Assembly (NCBI RefSeq): GCF_017639205.1
Contig: NZ_CP071139.1
Coordinates: 2,170,001 to 2,234,000 of the forward strand
DNA length: 64,000 nucleotides
Direction: 5' to 3'
From: Streptomyces nojiriensis
Lineage (GTDB): Bacteria; Actinomycetota; Actinomycetes; Streptomycetales; Streptomycetaceae
Made by a program: the position numbers and the translations under genes. Under the pieces are notes generated by a model. It worked only from the letters and a program-made list of their open reading frames with translations. It was not told the DNA's origin and ran no database searches. Positions 16,624 through 25,888 of the stretch are shown here, piece after piece (within the stretch, counting starts at the first letter, position 1; each line of letters opens with the position of its first letter).

Positions 16624-16822
16624 GCCGCCGCCTCCGAGGGGAGGGCGGCGCGGGTACTACCGGACGATCCGTCCATTGCTGGAGGGAGTCACTCCTCAAG
16701 TCGCAGGTGCCCACGGGCCACGAGGTCCCGGGGCCGATGGGAGGGCGCACAGCTGCGCCCCGCCACCAGGGTAGTCATTGAGATCCCGGCCGCAACGGTA
16801 CGCAGCCGTGGGATCGGCCGAC

Positions 16823-17287
16823 TCAGTGGTCGCCGGTGCCCGTTCCGTGGGTTTCGGCCAGGGCGCGCAGGGCGCGGGCGTCGCCGATCGCCTGCTGCTT
16901 GGCGATGCCCGGCTGGATGCCGAGGGCGGGCAGGCTGGTGCCGTCGCTGAGGTCGAGGAACACCCACGGGTCGCCCGGGCGGAGGTTGACGCGCAGGATC
17001 TGGGCCCACTCCAGGCGGCGGGTGTTGGTCAGGTTGACGACCGTGACGCCGGTCTCGTCCGCGACCACCTTGGGGCGGCTGAGCAGGACGAGTACGGAGC
17101 TCAGCAGGACGGCGGTGAAGACGAAGCTGATCCGCTCGCCCGGGCTGAGGTTCTCCAGCAGCAGGGCGATCGCCGTGATGGTGGCGAACATGGCGAGGCC
17201 GACGCCCAGGAGTACGACCCGGGTGCGGGTCGGCCGGAAAGTGACCGGCAGGGCGGGTGTGGCGGGCTGGGCGGCGGACTCGGCCAT
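16823..17287 (-). CDS. PH-domain membrane protein
   Basis: The 154-residue protein has two close membrane helices (about 25-45 and 55-70) and a C-terminal bacterial PH domain of about 80 residues (VVADETGVTVVNLTNTRRLE, then PWVFLDLSDGTSLPALGIQP). Such proteins are common in actinobacteria and have no assigned role. It follows hisG by 77 bp on the same strand and is the last gene of the rib-his transcription unit, if transcription reads that far. Confidence 0.85.
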   Translation of the reverse strand: MAESAAQPATPALPVTFRPTRTRVVLLGVGLAMFATITAIALLLENLSPGERISFVFTAVLLSSVLVLLSRPKVVADETGVTVVNLTNTRRLEWAQILRVNLRPGDPWVFLDLSDGTSLPALGIQPGIAKQQAIGDARALRALAETHGTGTGDH

Positions 17288-17364
17288 GGTGCGGTGCCTT
17301 CTGGAGGTGGCGTGCGGGTCGGTGGGCGGCGTGCCGGTGCGGCACGCCGGGTCCAGGAGACGGT

Positions 17365-18213
17365 CTAGAGGCGGCAGGCGTGGATCGAGGTGGTGAGGAT
17401 CGCGCGCGCGCCGAGCTCGTACAGGTCGTCCATGATCCGCTGCGCTTCCTTGGCGGGGACCATCGCGCGGACGGCGACCCAGCCCTCGTTGTGCAGCGGG
17501 GAGACGGTGGGCGACTCCAGGCCGGGGGTGAGGGCGACCGCGCGCTCCAGGTGCTCGGCGCGGCAGTCGTAGTCCATCATCACGTAGCTGCGGGCCACCA
17601 GGACGCCCTGCAGGCGGCGCAGGAACTGCTGGACCTGCGGGTCGTCGGCGCCGGCGCCGTTGCCGCGGATGACGACGGCCTCGGAGGTGAGGATCGGCTC
17701 GCCGATGACCTCCAGGCCTGCGTTGCGCAGGCTGGTGCCGGTCTCGACGACGTCCGCGATGATCTGGGCGACGCCGAGCTGGATGGCGGTCTCGACCGCG
17801 CCGTCGAGGTGCACGACGGAGGCGTCGATGCCCTTCTCGGCGAGGTGCTTGGCGACGATTCCCTCGTACGAGGTCGCGATCGTCATCCCGCTGAAGTCCT
17901 CGGGACCCTTCGCCGTGCCGGGGGTGGTGGCGTAGCGGAAGGTGGAGCGGCCGAAGTTCAGCGGCAGGATCTCCTCGGCGCTGGCACCGGAGTCGAGCAG
18001 CAGGTCGCGGCCGGTGATGCCGATGTCGAGCTTGCCCGAGGAGACGTAGATCGCGATGTCCTTGGGGCGGAGGTAGAAGAACTCCACCTCGTTCTCGGGG
18101 TCGACGACCACGAGCTCCTTGGACTCCTTGCGCATCCGGTAGCCCGCCTCATGGAGCATCGCCGACGCCGGTCCGGAGAGTGAACCCTTGTTGGGGACGG
18201 CGATGCGCAGCAT
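17365..18213 (-). CDS. hisG: ATP phosphoribosyltransferase, long form
   Basis: HisG catalyses the first step of histidine synthesis, ATP + PRPP to phosphoribosyl-ATP. The 282-residue length and the C-terminal ACT-like regulatory domain (from about 205; LVARSYVMMDYDC) make it the long, hexameric, histidine-inhibited form that needs no HisZ. The N-terminus LRIAVPNKGSLSGPA and the PRPP-binding segment VVETGTSLRNAGLEVIGEP are characteristic. It lies 56 bp downstream of hisE. Only these two his genes are here; the other his genes must be elsewhere. Confidence 0.97.
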   Translation of the reverse strand: MLRIAVPNKGSLSGPASAMLHEAGYRMRKESKELVVVDPENEVEFFYLRPKDIAIYVSSGKLDIGITGRDLLLDSGASAEEILPLNFGRSTFRYATTPGTAKGPEDFSGMTIATSYEGIVAKHLAEKGIDASVVHLDGAVETAIQLGVAQIIADVVETGTSLRNAGLEVIGEPILTSEAVVIRGNGAGADDPQVQQFLRRLQGVLVARSYVMMDYDCRAEHLERAVALTPGLESPTVSPLHNEGWVAVRAMVPAKEAQRIMDDLYELGARAILTTSIHACRL

Positions 18214-18269
18214 GGGGCTTCCTTTGGTGCGTGGTTACGGGATGTACGGGCGGGTGTGCGAGCCGGAAC

Positions 18270-18551
18270 TCAGAGGTGCGCGTAGACGTCGTCGAGGGAG
18301 ATCCCGCGCGCCACCATCATCACCTGGACGTGGTAGAGCAGCTGGGAGATCTCCTCGGCGGCGGCTTCCTTGCCCTCGTACTCGGCGGCCATCCAGACCT
18401 CGGCGGCCTCCTCGACGACCTTCTTGCCGATGGCGTGCACGCCCTTGTGGACGAGCTCGGCGGTGCGGGAGGTGCTGGGGTCGCCTTCGGCGGCCTTGCG
18501 CTGGAGCTCGGTGAAGAGCTCCTCGAAGGTCTTGGGGGTCTTGTCAGCCAT
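18270..18551 (-). CDS. hisE: phosphoribosyl-ATP diphosphatase
   Basis: HisE hydrolyses phosphoribosyl-ATP to phosphoribosyl-AMP, the second step of histidine synthesis. The 93-residue product is a stand-alone MazG-like all-alpha protein with the metal-binding motif [15 protein letters not shown] and a C-terminal [16 protein letters not shown] helix. It starts at ATG 18549-18551. The frame continues open upstream without coding character. It lies between ribH (35 bp upstream) and hisG (56 bp downstream), so histidine entry enzymes sit inside the riboflavin unit. Confidence 0.95.
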   Translation of the reverse strand: MADKTPKTFEELFTELQRKAAEGDPSTSRTAELVHKGVHAIGKKVVEEAAEVWMAAEYEGKEAAAEEISQLLYHVQVMMVARGISLDDVYAHL

Positions 18552-18586
18552 GATGGTCCTCAGAATACGGGGTTCCCCGTCGCCAC

Positions 18587-19072
18587 TCAGCGCCAGGGTT
18601 CGCTGACGGTGCGCAGGGTCATGGCGGTGGAGACGGCGGCGGTGACCGCTTCGTGCCCCTTGTCCTCGTTCGACCCCTCGAGGCCGGCGCGGTCCAGCGC
18701 CTGCTCGTCGTTGTCGCAGGTCAGTACTCCGAAGCCGACGGGGACTCCGGTGTCGATCGACACCTGTACCAGGCCCTGGGTGACGCCCTGGCAGACGTAG
18801 TCGAAGTGCGGGGTGCCGCCGCGGATGACCACTCCGAGGGCGACGATGGCATCGTAACCGCGACCGGCCAGTACCTTCGCCACGACCGGGAGCTCGAAGC
18901 TGCCGGGGACCCGGAGCAGGGTGGGCTCGTCGATGCCCAGCTCGTGCAGGGCCCGCAGGGCTCCGTCGACCAGTCCGTCCATGACCTTCTCGTGCCACTG
19001 GGCCGCGATCACGGCGACTCGGAGGTCTCCGCAGTTCTTCACGCTCAGTTCGGGTGCGCCCTTGCCGCTCAC
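18587..19072 (-). CDS. ribH: 6,7-dimethyl-8-ribityllumazine synthase
   Basis: RibH condenses 5-amino-6-ribitylaminouracil with 3,4-dihydroxy-2-butanone 4-phosphate, the penultimate step of riboflavin synthesis, and forms 60-mer or pentamer cages. The 161-residue sequence shows the classic segments [29 protein letters not shown] and [20 protein letters not shown]. The His in GGTPHFDY is at the position of the catalytic histidine. It is 67 bp downstream of ribBA. Confidence 0.97.
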   Translation of the reverse strand: MSGKGAPELSVKNCGDLRVAVIAAQWHEKVMDGLVDGALRALHELGIDEPTLLRVPGSFELPVVAKVLAGRGYDAIVALGVVIRGGTPHFDYVCQGVTQGLVQVSIDTGVPVGFGVLTCDNDEQALDRAGLEGSNEDKGHEAVTAAVSTAMTLRTVSEPWR

Positions 19073-19139
19073 AGCTCTGCTCCTCGGTGGTTCGTGATGG
19101 GTGGGGTGGGTGGATGTGTGTACGGGTGGTGGTGCGTGC

Positions 19140-20429
19140 CTACTGGTTGCCGCAGGCGGAGGTGGTCACGGGCCCGTCCAGCCAGGGCAGGTCGTGACCC
19201 ATACGGTCCCGCTTCGTGCGCAGGTACCGCAGATTGTGCTCGCCGGCCTCCAGCGGCATCGACTCCCGGCTGGTGACCGCGATGCCGTGCCGGACGAGGG
19301 CGTCGGACTTCTCGGGGTTGTTGGTCATCAGCCGGACGCCGTGCACGCCGAGGTCGGTGAGGATCTGGGCGCCGGCGCCGTAGTCGCGGGCGTCGGCGGG
19401 CAGGCCGAGTTCCAGGTTGGCGTCGAGGGTGTCGCGGCCGCGCTCCTGGAGCTCGTACGCGCGCAGCTTGGACAGGAGTCCGATGCCGCGGCCCTCGTGG
19501 CCGCGCAGGTAGACGACGATGCCGCGGCCCTCGGTCTTGATGCGTTCCATGGAGGCGTGCAGCTGGGGGCCGCAGTCGCAGCGCTGGGAGGCGAAGATGT
19601 CGCCGGTCAGGCACTCGGAGTGCATCCGGACGAGGATGTCGGAGCCGTCGCCGATCTCGCCGTGGACGAGGGCGACGTGCTCGACGCCGTCGACGGTGGA
19701 GCGGTAGCCGTACGCCGTGAAATCGCCGAAGGCGGTCGGCAGGCTGACCTCGGCCTCGCGGCGCACGGTGGGCTCGGCGGAGCGGCGGTAGGCGATCAGG
19801 TCCTCGATGGAGATGATCGTCAGGCCGTGCTTGCGGGCGAAGGGGATCAGCTCGGGCAGGCGCAGCATGACGCCGTCCTCGCCTGCGATCTCCACGATGG
19901 CACCGGCCGGGCGCAGGCCCGCGAGGCGGGCGAGGTCGACGGCGGCCTCGGTGTGGCCGTTGCGGACCAGGACACCGCCGGGCTTGGCGCGCAGCGGGAA
20001 GACGTGGCCGGGGCGGACGAAGTCACCGGGCTCGGAGACCCCGTCGGCCAGGAGGCGCAGGGTGGTGGCGCGGTCGGCGGCCGAGATGCCGGTGGAGACG
20101 CCGTGGGCGGCGCTCGCGTCGACGGAGACGGTGAAGGCGGTCTTCATCGACTCGGTGTTGTTCTGGACCATCTGGGGGAGTTCGAGCCGGTCCAGCTCGG
20201 CGCCCTCCATGGGGGCGCAGATCAGGCCGCGGCACTCGCTCATCATGAACGCGATGATCTCGGGGGTGGCCTTCTCGGCGGCGATGACGAGGTCGCCCTC
20301 GTTCTCGCGGTCCTCGTCGTCGACGACGACGATGGGACGGCCCGCCGCGATGTCGCGGATGGCCTGCTCGACGGGGTCGAGGCGGAAGGTCTCTTCGGGG
20401 ATGTCGGGCACGGGCTTGAGGCTGGTCAT
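19140..20429 (-). CDS. ribBA: bifunctional DHBP synthase / GTP cyclohydrolase II
   Basis: This 429-residue fusion supplies both riboflavin precursors. Residues 1 to about 210 are 3,4-dihydroxy-2-butanone-4-phosphate synthase ([19 protein letters not shown], acidic metal loop; [15 protein letters not shown]). Residues 215-429 are GTP cyclohydrolase II, with the zinc motif [17 protein letters not shown] (three Cys) and GHEGRGIGL. Both catalytic sets look intact. The start ATG 20427-20429 overlaps the ribM stop by 4 bp. Confidence 0.97.
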   Translation of the reverse strand: MTSLKPVPDIPEETFRLDPVEQAIRDIAAGRPIVVVDDEDRENEGDLVIAAEKATPEIIAFMMSECRGLICAPMEGAELDRLELPQMVQNNTESMKTAFTVSVDASAAHGVSTGISAADRATTLRLLADGVSEPGDFVRPGHVFPLRAKPGGVLVRNGHTEAAVDLARLAGLRPAGAIVEIAGEDGVMLRLPELIPFARKHGLTIISIEDLIAYRRSAEPTVRREAEVSLPTAFGDFTAYGYRSTVDGVEHVALVHGEIGDGSDILVRMHSECLTGDIFASQRCDCGPQLHASMERIKTEGRGIVVYLRGHEGRGIGLLSKLRAYELQERGRDTLDANLELGLPADARDYGAGAQILTDLGVHGVRLMTNNPEKSDALVRHGIAVTSRESMPLEAGEHNLRYLRTKRDRMGHDLPWLDGPVTTSACGNQ

Positions 20430-21079
20430 GCCGTTGCTCCTTCCAGGGCCGGGGCGGGGTTGGTGCGGGAACGCTGGTACCAGTCGTAGGCGCCCCACAG
20501 CACGAGGGCGAAGTACACGACGTAGACGAGGCCGGAGAAGGCCAGTCCGTTGCTGAAGGCGAGGGGGACGCCGACCAGGTCGACGAGGAGCCAGGCGAAC
20601 CAGAACTCGACGAGGCCGCGGGCCTGGGCGACCATCGCGACGATGGTGCCGACGAAGATGTACGCGTCGGCCCACGGGCTCCACGAGAGGTTCGGGAAGA
20701 GCGTGAAGAGGCCGCCGACGGCGAGGGTGCCGAGGGCCGCGCCGGCCAGGAGGAGCCCGCGCTCCTTCCAGGTGGCGGTGCGCACGGCGATGGAGCCGTC
20801 CTGGGCCTGCTGCCGACCGCGCCGCCAGGCGCGCCAGCCGAAGACGGCCACGCCGATGACGAGGAGCTGCTTGCCGACGCCGCCCGCGAGGTGGGCCGAG
20901 GCGTAGGCGGCGATGAGGATCACGCCGGAGAGGAGCTGGGCGGGCCAGGTCCAGATGGAGCGGCGCCAGCCGAGCGCGAGCGCGGCCAGGCCCATCAGGT
21001 TGCCGATCATGTCGGACCAGATGACCTTCTGGCCGAAGACGGTGAAGGCCTCCGCGTTGAGCCAGGTCAGGGCGCTCAC
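20426..21079 (-). CDS. ribM: riboflavin (PnuC-type) transporter
   Basis: This is a 217-residue integral membrane protein of the PnuC family, with seven or so helices and a cytosolic loop rich in Arg/Gln (about 95-115). The segment [16 protein letters not shown] and the C-terminal [33 protein letters not shown] region, which fits the family, are visible. PnuC homologues usually move nicotinamide riboside. The homologue inside a rib operon under an FMN riboswitch is RibM, a riboflavin/roseoflavin facilitator in Streptomyces. The GTG start overlaps the ribE stop, and its own stop overlaps the ribBA start, so it is tightly coupled. Assignment to riboflavin rests on context. Confidence 0.88.
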   Translation of the reverse strand: MSALTWLNAEAFTVFGQKVIWSDMIGNLMGLAALALGWRRSIWTWPAQLLSGVILIAAYASAHLAGGVGKQLLVIGVAVFGWRAWRRGRQQAQDGSIAVRTATWKERGLLLAGAALGTLAVGGLFTLFPNLSWSPWADAYIFVGTIVAMVAQARGLVEFWFAWLLVDLVGVPLAFSNGLAFSGLVYVVYFALVLWGAYDWYQRSRTNPAPALEGATA

Positions 21080-21699
21080 CGGTGGTCCCCCGTCGCGTGC
21101 AGCGGGTTCACGCCGGCGGCCAGGAGGCGCTCGACGTACTTCGCGAGGACGTCGACCTCCAGGTTGACCGGGTCGCCGCTCTGCTTGATGCCGAGGGTGG
21201 TCAGCGCGAGGGTGGTGGGGATGAGGCTGATGGTGAACCAGTCGGCGGCGGCCTCGACCACGGTGAGGCTGACGCCGTCGACCGTGATGGAGCCCTTCTC
21301 GACGACGTAGCGGGAGAGGTTCTCCGGGAGGGCGACCTTGACGATCTCCCAGTGCTCGGAGGGGGTCCGGGAGATGATCTCACCGGTGCCGTCCACGTGC
21401 CCTTGGACCAGGTGTCCGCCGAGGCGTCCGCCGAGGGCCATCGGGCGCTCCAGGTTGACCCGGGAGCCCTGGGTCAGGGCGCCGAGGCTGGAGCGGTTCA
21501 GGGTCTCCTGCATGACGTCGGCGGTGAACTCGCCGTCCGCGGTCTCCACGACGGTGAGGCAGACGCCGTTGACCGCAATGGAGTCACCGTGCTTGGCGCC
21601 TTCGGTGACGAGGGGGCCGCGCAGCCGGAAGCGGGAGGCTTCCTCGAGCTGCTCGACAGCGGTGACCTCGCCCAGTTCTTCGACGATTCCGGTGAACAC
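21076..21699 (-). CDS. ribE: riboflavin synthase, alpha chain
   Basis: This enzyme dismutates two 6,7-dimethyl-8-ribityllumazine molecules into riboflavin and the pyrimidine. The 207-residue product has the two lumazine-binding repeats: the first begins [12 protein letters not shown] and contains [12 protein letters not shown]; the second contains VHGTGE-like GHVDGTGEI and [13 protein letters not shown]. Start is GTG 21697-21699, directly abutting the ribD stop codon (21700-21702). It is called ribE or ribC depending on the naming scheme. Confidence 0.96.
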   Translation of the reverse strand: MFTGIVEELGEVTAVEQLEEASRFRLRGPLVTEGAKHGDSIAVNGVCLTVVETADGEFTADVMQETLNRSSLGALTQGSRVNLERPMALGGRLGGHLVQGHVDGTGEIISRTPSEHWEIVKVALPENLSRYVVEKGSITVDGVSLTVVEAAADWFTISLIPTTLALTTLGIKQSGDPVNLEVDVLAKYVERLLAAGVNPLHATGDHR

Positions 21700-22827
21700 T
21701 CAGTGCTCCTTGGTGGCGGTGGCGGTGGGTGCGGTGACGGGGACTGCGGTGATGCGGAGATCGGGGCCGATGCGCACGGCCTCGGTGATGTCGAGGCGCT
21801 GCGCACCGGAGATGTTCTTGATCCCGGCGTCGGCGAGGGCCGCGGGTCCGGCGCCGAGCAGGGCCGGGGCGATGTAGCCGATGACGCGGTCGACGGCGCC
21901 GCCTTCGAGGAAGGCACCGGCCAGCGTGGGCCCGCCTTCCAGCAGGAGGGAGCGCACGCCGCGCCGGAACAGGCGGGTGAGGAGGTCGTGGACGCCGATG
22001 CGGCCGTCGTGCAGGGGCAGCCGGAGCAGTTCGACGCCGGTCAGGTGCCGGGTGTCGGCGTCCTCGCCGACGACGAGCAGGGTGGGCCCGGCGTCGTCGA
22101 GGATGCGGGCGGCCGGCTGGAGCTCGGCGCGGGCGTCGAGGGCGATCCGCAGCGGCTGCGTGGCGCCTTCCACTCCGCGGACGGCGAGGTGCGGGTCGTC
22201 GGCGCGCAGGGTGCCGCCGCCGACGAGGACAGCGTCGCTCTCGGCGCGGAGCCGGTGGACGTCGGCCCGGGACTCGGCGGAGCTGATCCAGCGGCTGCTG
22301 CCGTCCGCGGCGGCGCTGCGGCCGTCGAGGGTGGCGGCGTACTTCCAGGTGACGTGCGGCCGGCCCAGGCGTACGGAGGTCAGCCAGGCGGCGTTGCCCG
22401 CCTCGGCCTCGTCCGCGAGGAGCCCTGCCGCGGTGTCGATCCCGGCCGCGCGCAGGGTGGCGGCACCGCCGCTGGCCTGCGGGTTCGGGTCGGAGACGGC
22501 GTAGACCACGCGGGTGATCCCGGCGCCTGCGAGGGCCTGGGCGCAGGGCCCCGTACGGCCGGTGTGGTTGCAGGGTTCGAGGGTGACGTAGGCGGTGCCG
22601 CCGCGGGCGGCCTCGCCTGCCGCGCGCAGGGCGTGGACCTCGGCGTGCGGGCCGCCGGCCCGCTCGTGCCAGCCCTCGCCGACGATCACGCCGGAGGCGT
22701 CGGTGATGACGCAGCCGACGACCGGGTTGGGGCTGGTGGAGCCGAGTCCGCGGGCCGCGAGCTCGATGGCTCGGCGCATGGCACGGGTGTCCGCGTCGGG
22801 TGCTGCGTGCGCGGCGTGTGTCGCCAC
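21700..22827 (-). CDS. ribD: bifunctional pyrimidine deaminase / reductase
   Basis: RibD converts the GTP cyclohydrolase II product to 5-amino-6-ribitylamino-uracil phosphate in two steps. I place the start at GTG 22825-22827 because a perfect AGGAGG (22833-22838 on the complement) stands 5 nt before it. The ATG at 22845 is in frame but has only a weak site. The 375-residue product has a deaminase domain (about 10-150) with the zinc ligands in GGPHAEVHALR and VTLEPCNHTGRTGPCAQAL. A reductase domain follows (about 150-365; WKYAATLDGRSAAADGSSRW, LLLEGGPTLAG). It is the first gene of the rib operon, 164 nt below the FMN riboswitch. Confidence 0.96.
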   Translation of the reverse strand: MATHAAHAAPDADTRAMRRAIELAARGLGSTSPNPVVGCVITDASGVIVGEGWHERAGGPHAEVHALRAAGEAARGGTAYVTLEPCNHTGRTGPCAQALAGAGITRVVYAVSDPNPQASGGAATLRAAGIDTAAGLLADEAEAGNAAWLTSVRLGRPHVTWKYAATLDGRSAAADGSSRWISSAESRADVHRLRAESDAVLVGGGTLRADDPHLAVRGVEGATQPLRIALDARAELQPAARILDDAGPTLLVVGEDADTRHLTGVELLRLPLHDGRIGVHDLLTRLFRRGVRSLLLEGGPTLAGAFLEGGAVDRVIGYIAPALLGAGPAALADAGIKNISGAQRLDITEAVRIGPDLRITAVPVTAPTATATKEH

Positions 22828-22918
22828 CGGGTCCTCCTGCCTCATCGGGCACGGACTCCGGGGCCTGTCGGGATACGACAGATGAAGCGGTACAGCGCAC
22901 GGGGGACGCCGAGGCCGG

Positions 22919-22965
22919 AAAAACGGTTCGACCGGGCACATCCGCAGGGATGTGCCGACGAACCG
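22919..22965 (-). terminator. intrinsic terminator of the FMN riboswitch
   Basis: On the minus strand, a two-part stem (CGGTTCG with CGAACCG outside, GGCACATCC with GGATGTGCC inside) is followed directly by TTTTT (22919-22923). It lies between the FMN aptamer and ribD. This is a rare textbook U-tract terminator in a high-GC genome and indicates that the riboswitch acts at transcription level. Confidence 0.85.
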
Positions 22966-22990
22966 CCGACGGCGGCGTACCTGTGACTGG

Positions 22991-23121
22991 CCCGCCGCGC
23001 ACTGCCTCCCATCCGGACTTTAACCGTCGGTCCAGGAATCTCACCTGGTCAACCGGCCGCTGGCTGCGGACGGGTCGCGGACTATAACCGCCGGTTCGGA
23101 ATTACACCGACCCCGGAGTGC
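22991..23121 (-). promoter_or_regulatory. FMN riboswitch (RFN element)
   Basis: Read on the minus strand, the segment has the conserved RFN blocks in order: GGTCGGTGTAATTCCGAACC, GGCGGTTATAGTCCGCGACC, CAGGTGAGATTCCTGGACCG, ACGGTTAAAGTCCGGATG and GGGAGGCAGTGCGC. The P1 ends GCGCACT/AGTGCGC pair. It precedes ribD and, through the terminator at 22919-22965, should switch off the rib operon when FMN is abundant. Confidence 0.97.
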
Positions 23122-23238
23122 GCTGCTACTGGTACTCCAGCCAGTCTGCCACGGCTGATCGGGCGCCATGCGAGTGATGTGGTGTGGCCTGGCTCACAGG
23201 AAGTCGGTACCGACGGGGACTTTGTCAAGTCGGGCGGG

Positions 23239-23282
23239 ATTGGTCCAGACCTATTGACGGGGTGGTCTAGTCCTCTTAACGT
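23239..23282 (+). promoter_or_regulatory. chitinase promoter with two DasR-like boxes
   Basis: TTGACG (23254-23259) and TAACGT (23277-23282) form a 17-bp-spaced promoter. ATTGGTCCAGACCTAT (23239-23254) and GGTGGTCTAGTCCTCT (23261-23276) match the DasR-responsive element AGTGGTCTAGACCACT at 12 and 13 of 16 positions. The second fills the spacer exactly. The pair also corresponds to the 12-bp direct repeats (TGGTCCAGACCT) described in Streptomyces chitinase promoters. Repression by DasR and release by glucosamine-6-phosphate are expected. Confidence 0.85.
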
Positions 23283-23411
23283 TCCCTTCATCTTCTCGGG
23301 AACGGTCCGTCAGATGTGCGCACGTCACGGGCCAACACGCTTCCGCACCACCCCTGTTGCTTCATGTTGTGTCCAGTTGTGTCCTGCATCCTCCCCTCCC
23401 CAGGAGGCACA

Positions 23412-25787
23412 ATGCCATCCCCCACACGTACGAGAGCGATGCTCCTGGCATCCGGCGCAGCGATCGCCGGACTCCTGGTGGGCGGGCTCTCGGCGGGCGT
23501 CTCGCACGCGGCCGACAACGAGGGCTGTCGCCCCGACGGGCTATACAAGACCACTGGCGTCGACGTCCCGTACTGCTCGGTCTACGACTCCGAAGGCCGC
23601 GAGAAGATGGGCGCCGACCACCAGCGCCGCGTCATCGGATATTTCACCGGCTGGCGCACCGGCAAGGACGGCGCACCCGCCTACCTCGCCAACAACATCC
23701 CGTGGTCCAAGGTCACCCACCTGAACTACGCCTTCGCCCACGTGGGCGCCGACAACAAGATCTCCGTCGGCTCGGACGGCGTGAACAACGCCGCCACCGG
23801 GATGACCTGGCCCGGCGTCGCCGGCGCCGAGATGGACCCGGCCCTCCCCTACAAGGGCCACTTCAACCAGCTGACGAAGTTCAAGAAGCAGTACCCGAAC
23901 GTCAAGACGCTGATCTCGGTCGGCGGCTGGGCGGAGACCGGCGGCTACTTCGGTGACGACGGCAACCGGGTCGCCTCCGGCGGCTTCTACTCGATGGCCA
24001 CGAACGCCGACGGCTCGGTCAACCAGGCCGGCATCGACACCTTCGCCGACTCCTCGGTCGAGTTCATCCGCAAGTACGGCTTCAACGGCGTCGACATCGA
24101 CTACGAGTACCCGACCACCATGAAGGACGCCGGCAACCCGCTGGACTGGCAGCTGGCCAACGCCCGCCGCGCCGGCCTCGTCCAGGGCTACGCGGCCCTG
24201 ATGAAGTCCCTGCGCGAGAAGCTCGACCGCGCGGGCGCCGCCGACGGCAAGCACTACCTGCTCTCCGTCGCCGCCCCCTCCTCCGGCTACCTGCTGCGCG
24301 GCATGGAGACGTTCCAGGTCCAGAAGTACCTGGACTACGTCAACATCATGTCCTACGACCTGCACGGCGCCTGGAACGAGTACGTCGGCCCCAACGCCTC
24401 GCTCTTCGACGACGGCAAGGACGGCGAACTCGCCGCCGCCGGCGTCTACTCCACCTCCCAGTACGGCGGCATCGGCTACCTCAACACCGACTGGGCGTAC
24501 CACTACTTCCGCGGCTCCATGCCGGGCGGCCGGATCAACATCGGCCTGCCCTACTACACCCGCGGCTTCAAGAACGTGCAGGGCGGCACCGACGGCCTGT
24601 GGGGCAAGGCCCCCGCGACCACCTGCCCGGCCGGCGCGGGCCTGACCAAGTGCGGCGACGGCGCGGTCGGCATCGACAACCTGTGGCACGACAAGGACAC
24701 CAACGGGGCCGAGTCCCCTGCGGGCTCCAACCCGATGTGGCACGCCAAGAACCTGGAGAAGGGCGTCGTAGGCGACTACGTCACCAAGTACGGCTTCCCG
24801 GCGAACACCGCGCTGACCGGCACCTACGCCCGCAAGTACGACTCCACCCTGGCGGCGCCGTGGCTGTGGAACGCGCAGAAGAAGGTCTTCCTCTCGACGG
24901 AGGACGAGCAGTCGGTGGCCGCCAAGGCCGACTACGTGATCGACAAGGGCATCGGCGGCACGATGGTCTGGGAGCTCGCGGGCGACTACGCGTACAACGC
25001 GGCCAAGGGCCAGTACGAGATGGGCGACACGCTCACCGACACGATGTACCAGAAGTTCAAGTCGGCCTCCCCCTACGGCGCGAAGAAGGCGGGCGCCACC
25101 GCCCCGCCCACCCAGGCCGTGGACATCAGGACCGAGTTCACCGAGTTCAAGCTGGGCGACTCCAACTACCCGCTCACCCCGAAGCTGAAGATCACCAACA
25201 ACACCAGCGCCACGCTGCCCGGCGGCACCGAGTTCCAGTTCGACTACGGCACCTCGGCCCCGAACAACGCCTCCGACCAGTCCGGCTTCGGCACGACCGT
25301 GATCAGCAGCGGCCACACCGGCACCAACGTCGGCGGCCTGAAGGGCGACTTCCAGCGGGTCTCCCTGAAGCTCCCGGCCTGGCAGACCCTGGCCCCCGGC
25401 GCCTCCGTCGACCTGGCGTTCAACTACTACCTGCCGGTGTCCACGCCCTCCAACTGGACGGTGAAGATCTCCGGCACCACGTACGCCCTCGCCGGCGACC
25501 TGGCCCGCGGTACGACGACGGTCCAGCCCGGCGGCGGCACCCAGCCCCCGACCACTCCCCCGACCACCCCTCCCACCACCCCGCCGACCACTCCCCCCAC
25601 GACCCCGCCGACCACGCCTCCGGGCGGGACCTGCACCAACCCGGCGTACGTGGCGGGCACGGTCTACAACAGCGGCAACCTCGTCTCCCACAAGGGCCGC
25701 AACTGGAAGGCCCAGTGGTGGACGCAGAACGAAGAGCCCGGCACCACCGGCGAATGGGGTGTCTGGAAGGATCAGGGCGCCTGCTGA
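23412..25787 (+). CDS. secreted family 18 chitinase with C-terminal chitin-binding domain
   Basis: The 791-residue product starts at ATG 23412, behind AGGAGG (23402-23407). A signal peptide is cleaved after about residue 33 (SHA). A GH18 catalytic domain covers about 70-545, with the [11 protein letters not shown] motif; E232 is the proton donor and D228 and D230 support it. An immunoglobulin/ChiC-like domain (about 568-705) follows, then a Thr-Pro linker of repeated PPTT units (about 713-740), and a CBM5/12 domain (about 742-791; [29 protein letters not shown]). It releases chito-oligosaccharides outside the cell. It is a single gene with its own regulated promoter and strong terminator. Confidence 0.96.
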   Translation: MPSPTRTRAMLLASGAAIAGLLVGGLSAGVSHAADNEGCRPDGLYKTTGVDVPYCSVYDSEGREKMGADHQRRVIGYFTGWRTGKDGAPAYLANNIPWSKVTHLNYAFAHVGADNKISVGSDGVNNAATGMTWPGVAGAEMDPALPYKGHFNQLTKFKKQYPNVKTLISVGGWAETGGYFGDDGNRVASGGFYSMATNADGSVNQAGIDTFADSSVEFIRKYGFNGVDIDYEYPTTMKDAGNPLDWQLANARRAGLVQGYAALMKSLREKLDRAGAADGKHYLLSVAAPSSGYLLRGMETFQVQKYLDYVNIMSYDLHGAWNEYVGPNASLFDDGKDGELAAAGVYSTSQYGGIGYLNTDWAYHYFRGSMPGGRINIGLPYYTRGFKNVQGGTDGLWGKAPATTCPAGAGLTKCGDGAVGIDNLWHDKDTNGAESPAGSNPMWHAKNLEKGVVGDYVTKYGFPANTALTGTYARKYDSTLAAPWLWNAQKKVFLSTEDEQSVAAKADYVIDKGIGGTMVWELAGDYAYNAAKGQYEMGDTLTDTMYQKFKSASPYGAKKAGATAPPTQAVDIRTEFTEFKLGDSNYPLTPKLKITNNTSATLPGGTEFQFDYGTSAPNNASDQSGFGTTVISSGHTGTNVGGLKGDFQRVSLKLPAWQTLAPGASVDLAFNYYLPVSTPSNWTVKISGTTYALAGDLARGTTTVQPGGGTQPPTTPPTTPPTTPPTTPPTTPPTTPPGGTCTNPAYVAGTVYNSGNLVSHKGRNWKAQWWTQNEEPGTTGEWGVWKDQGAC

Positions 25788-25816
25788 CCACTGCGCCCTG
25801 ATCCATGAACGAAGGT

Positions 25817-25850
25817 GAGGACCCGGTGGCCCGGCGGCCACCGGGTCCTC
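25817..25850 (+). terminator. chitinase terminator
   Basis: A perfect 15-bp stem (25817-25831 with 25836-25850, GAGGACCCGGTGGCC) and a 4-nt loop CGGC lie 30 bp after the chitinase stop. The tail has few Ts. Confidence 0.8.
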
Positions 25851-25888
25851 GCTCGTTCCGCGCGAACCCGGCCTCGTACGCTGCACCG

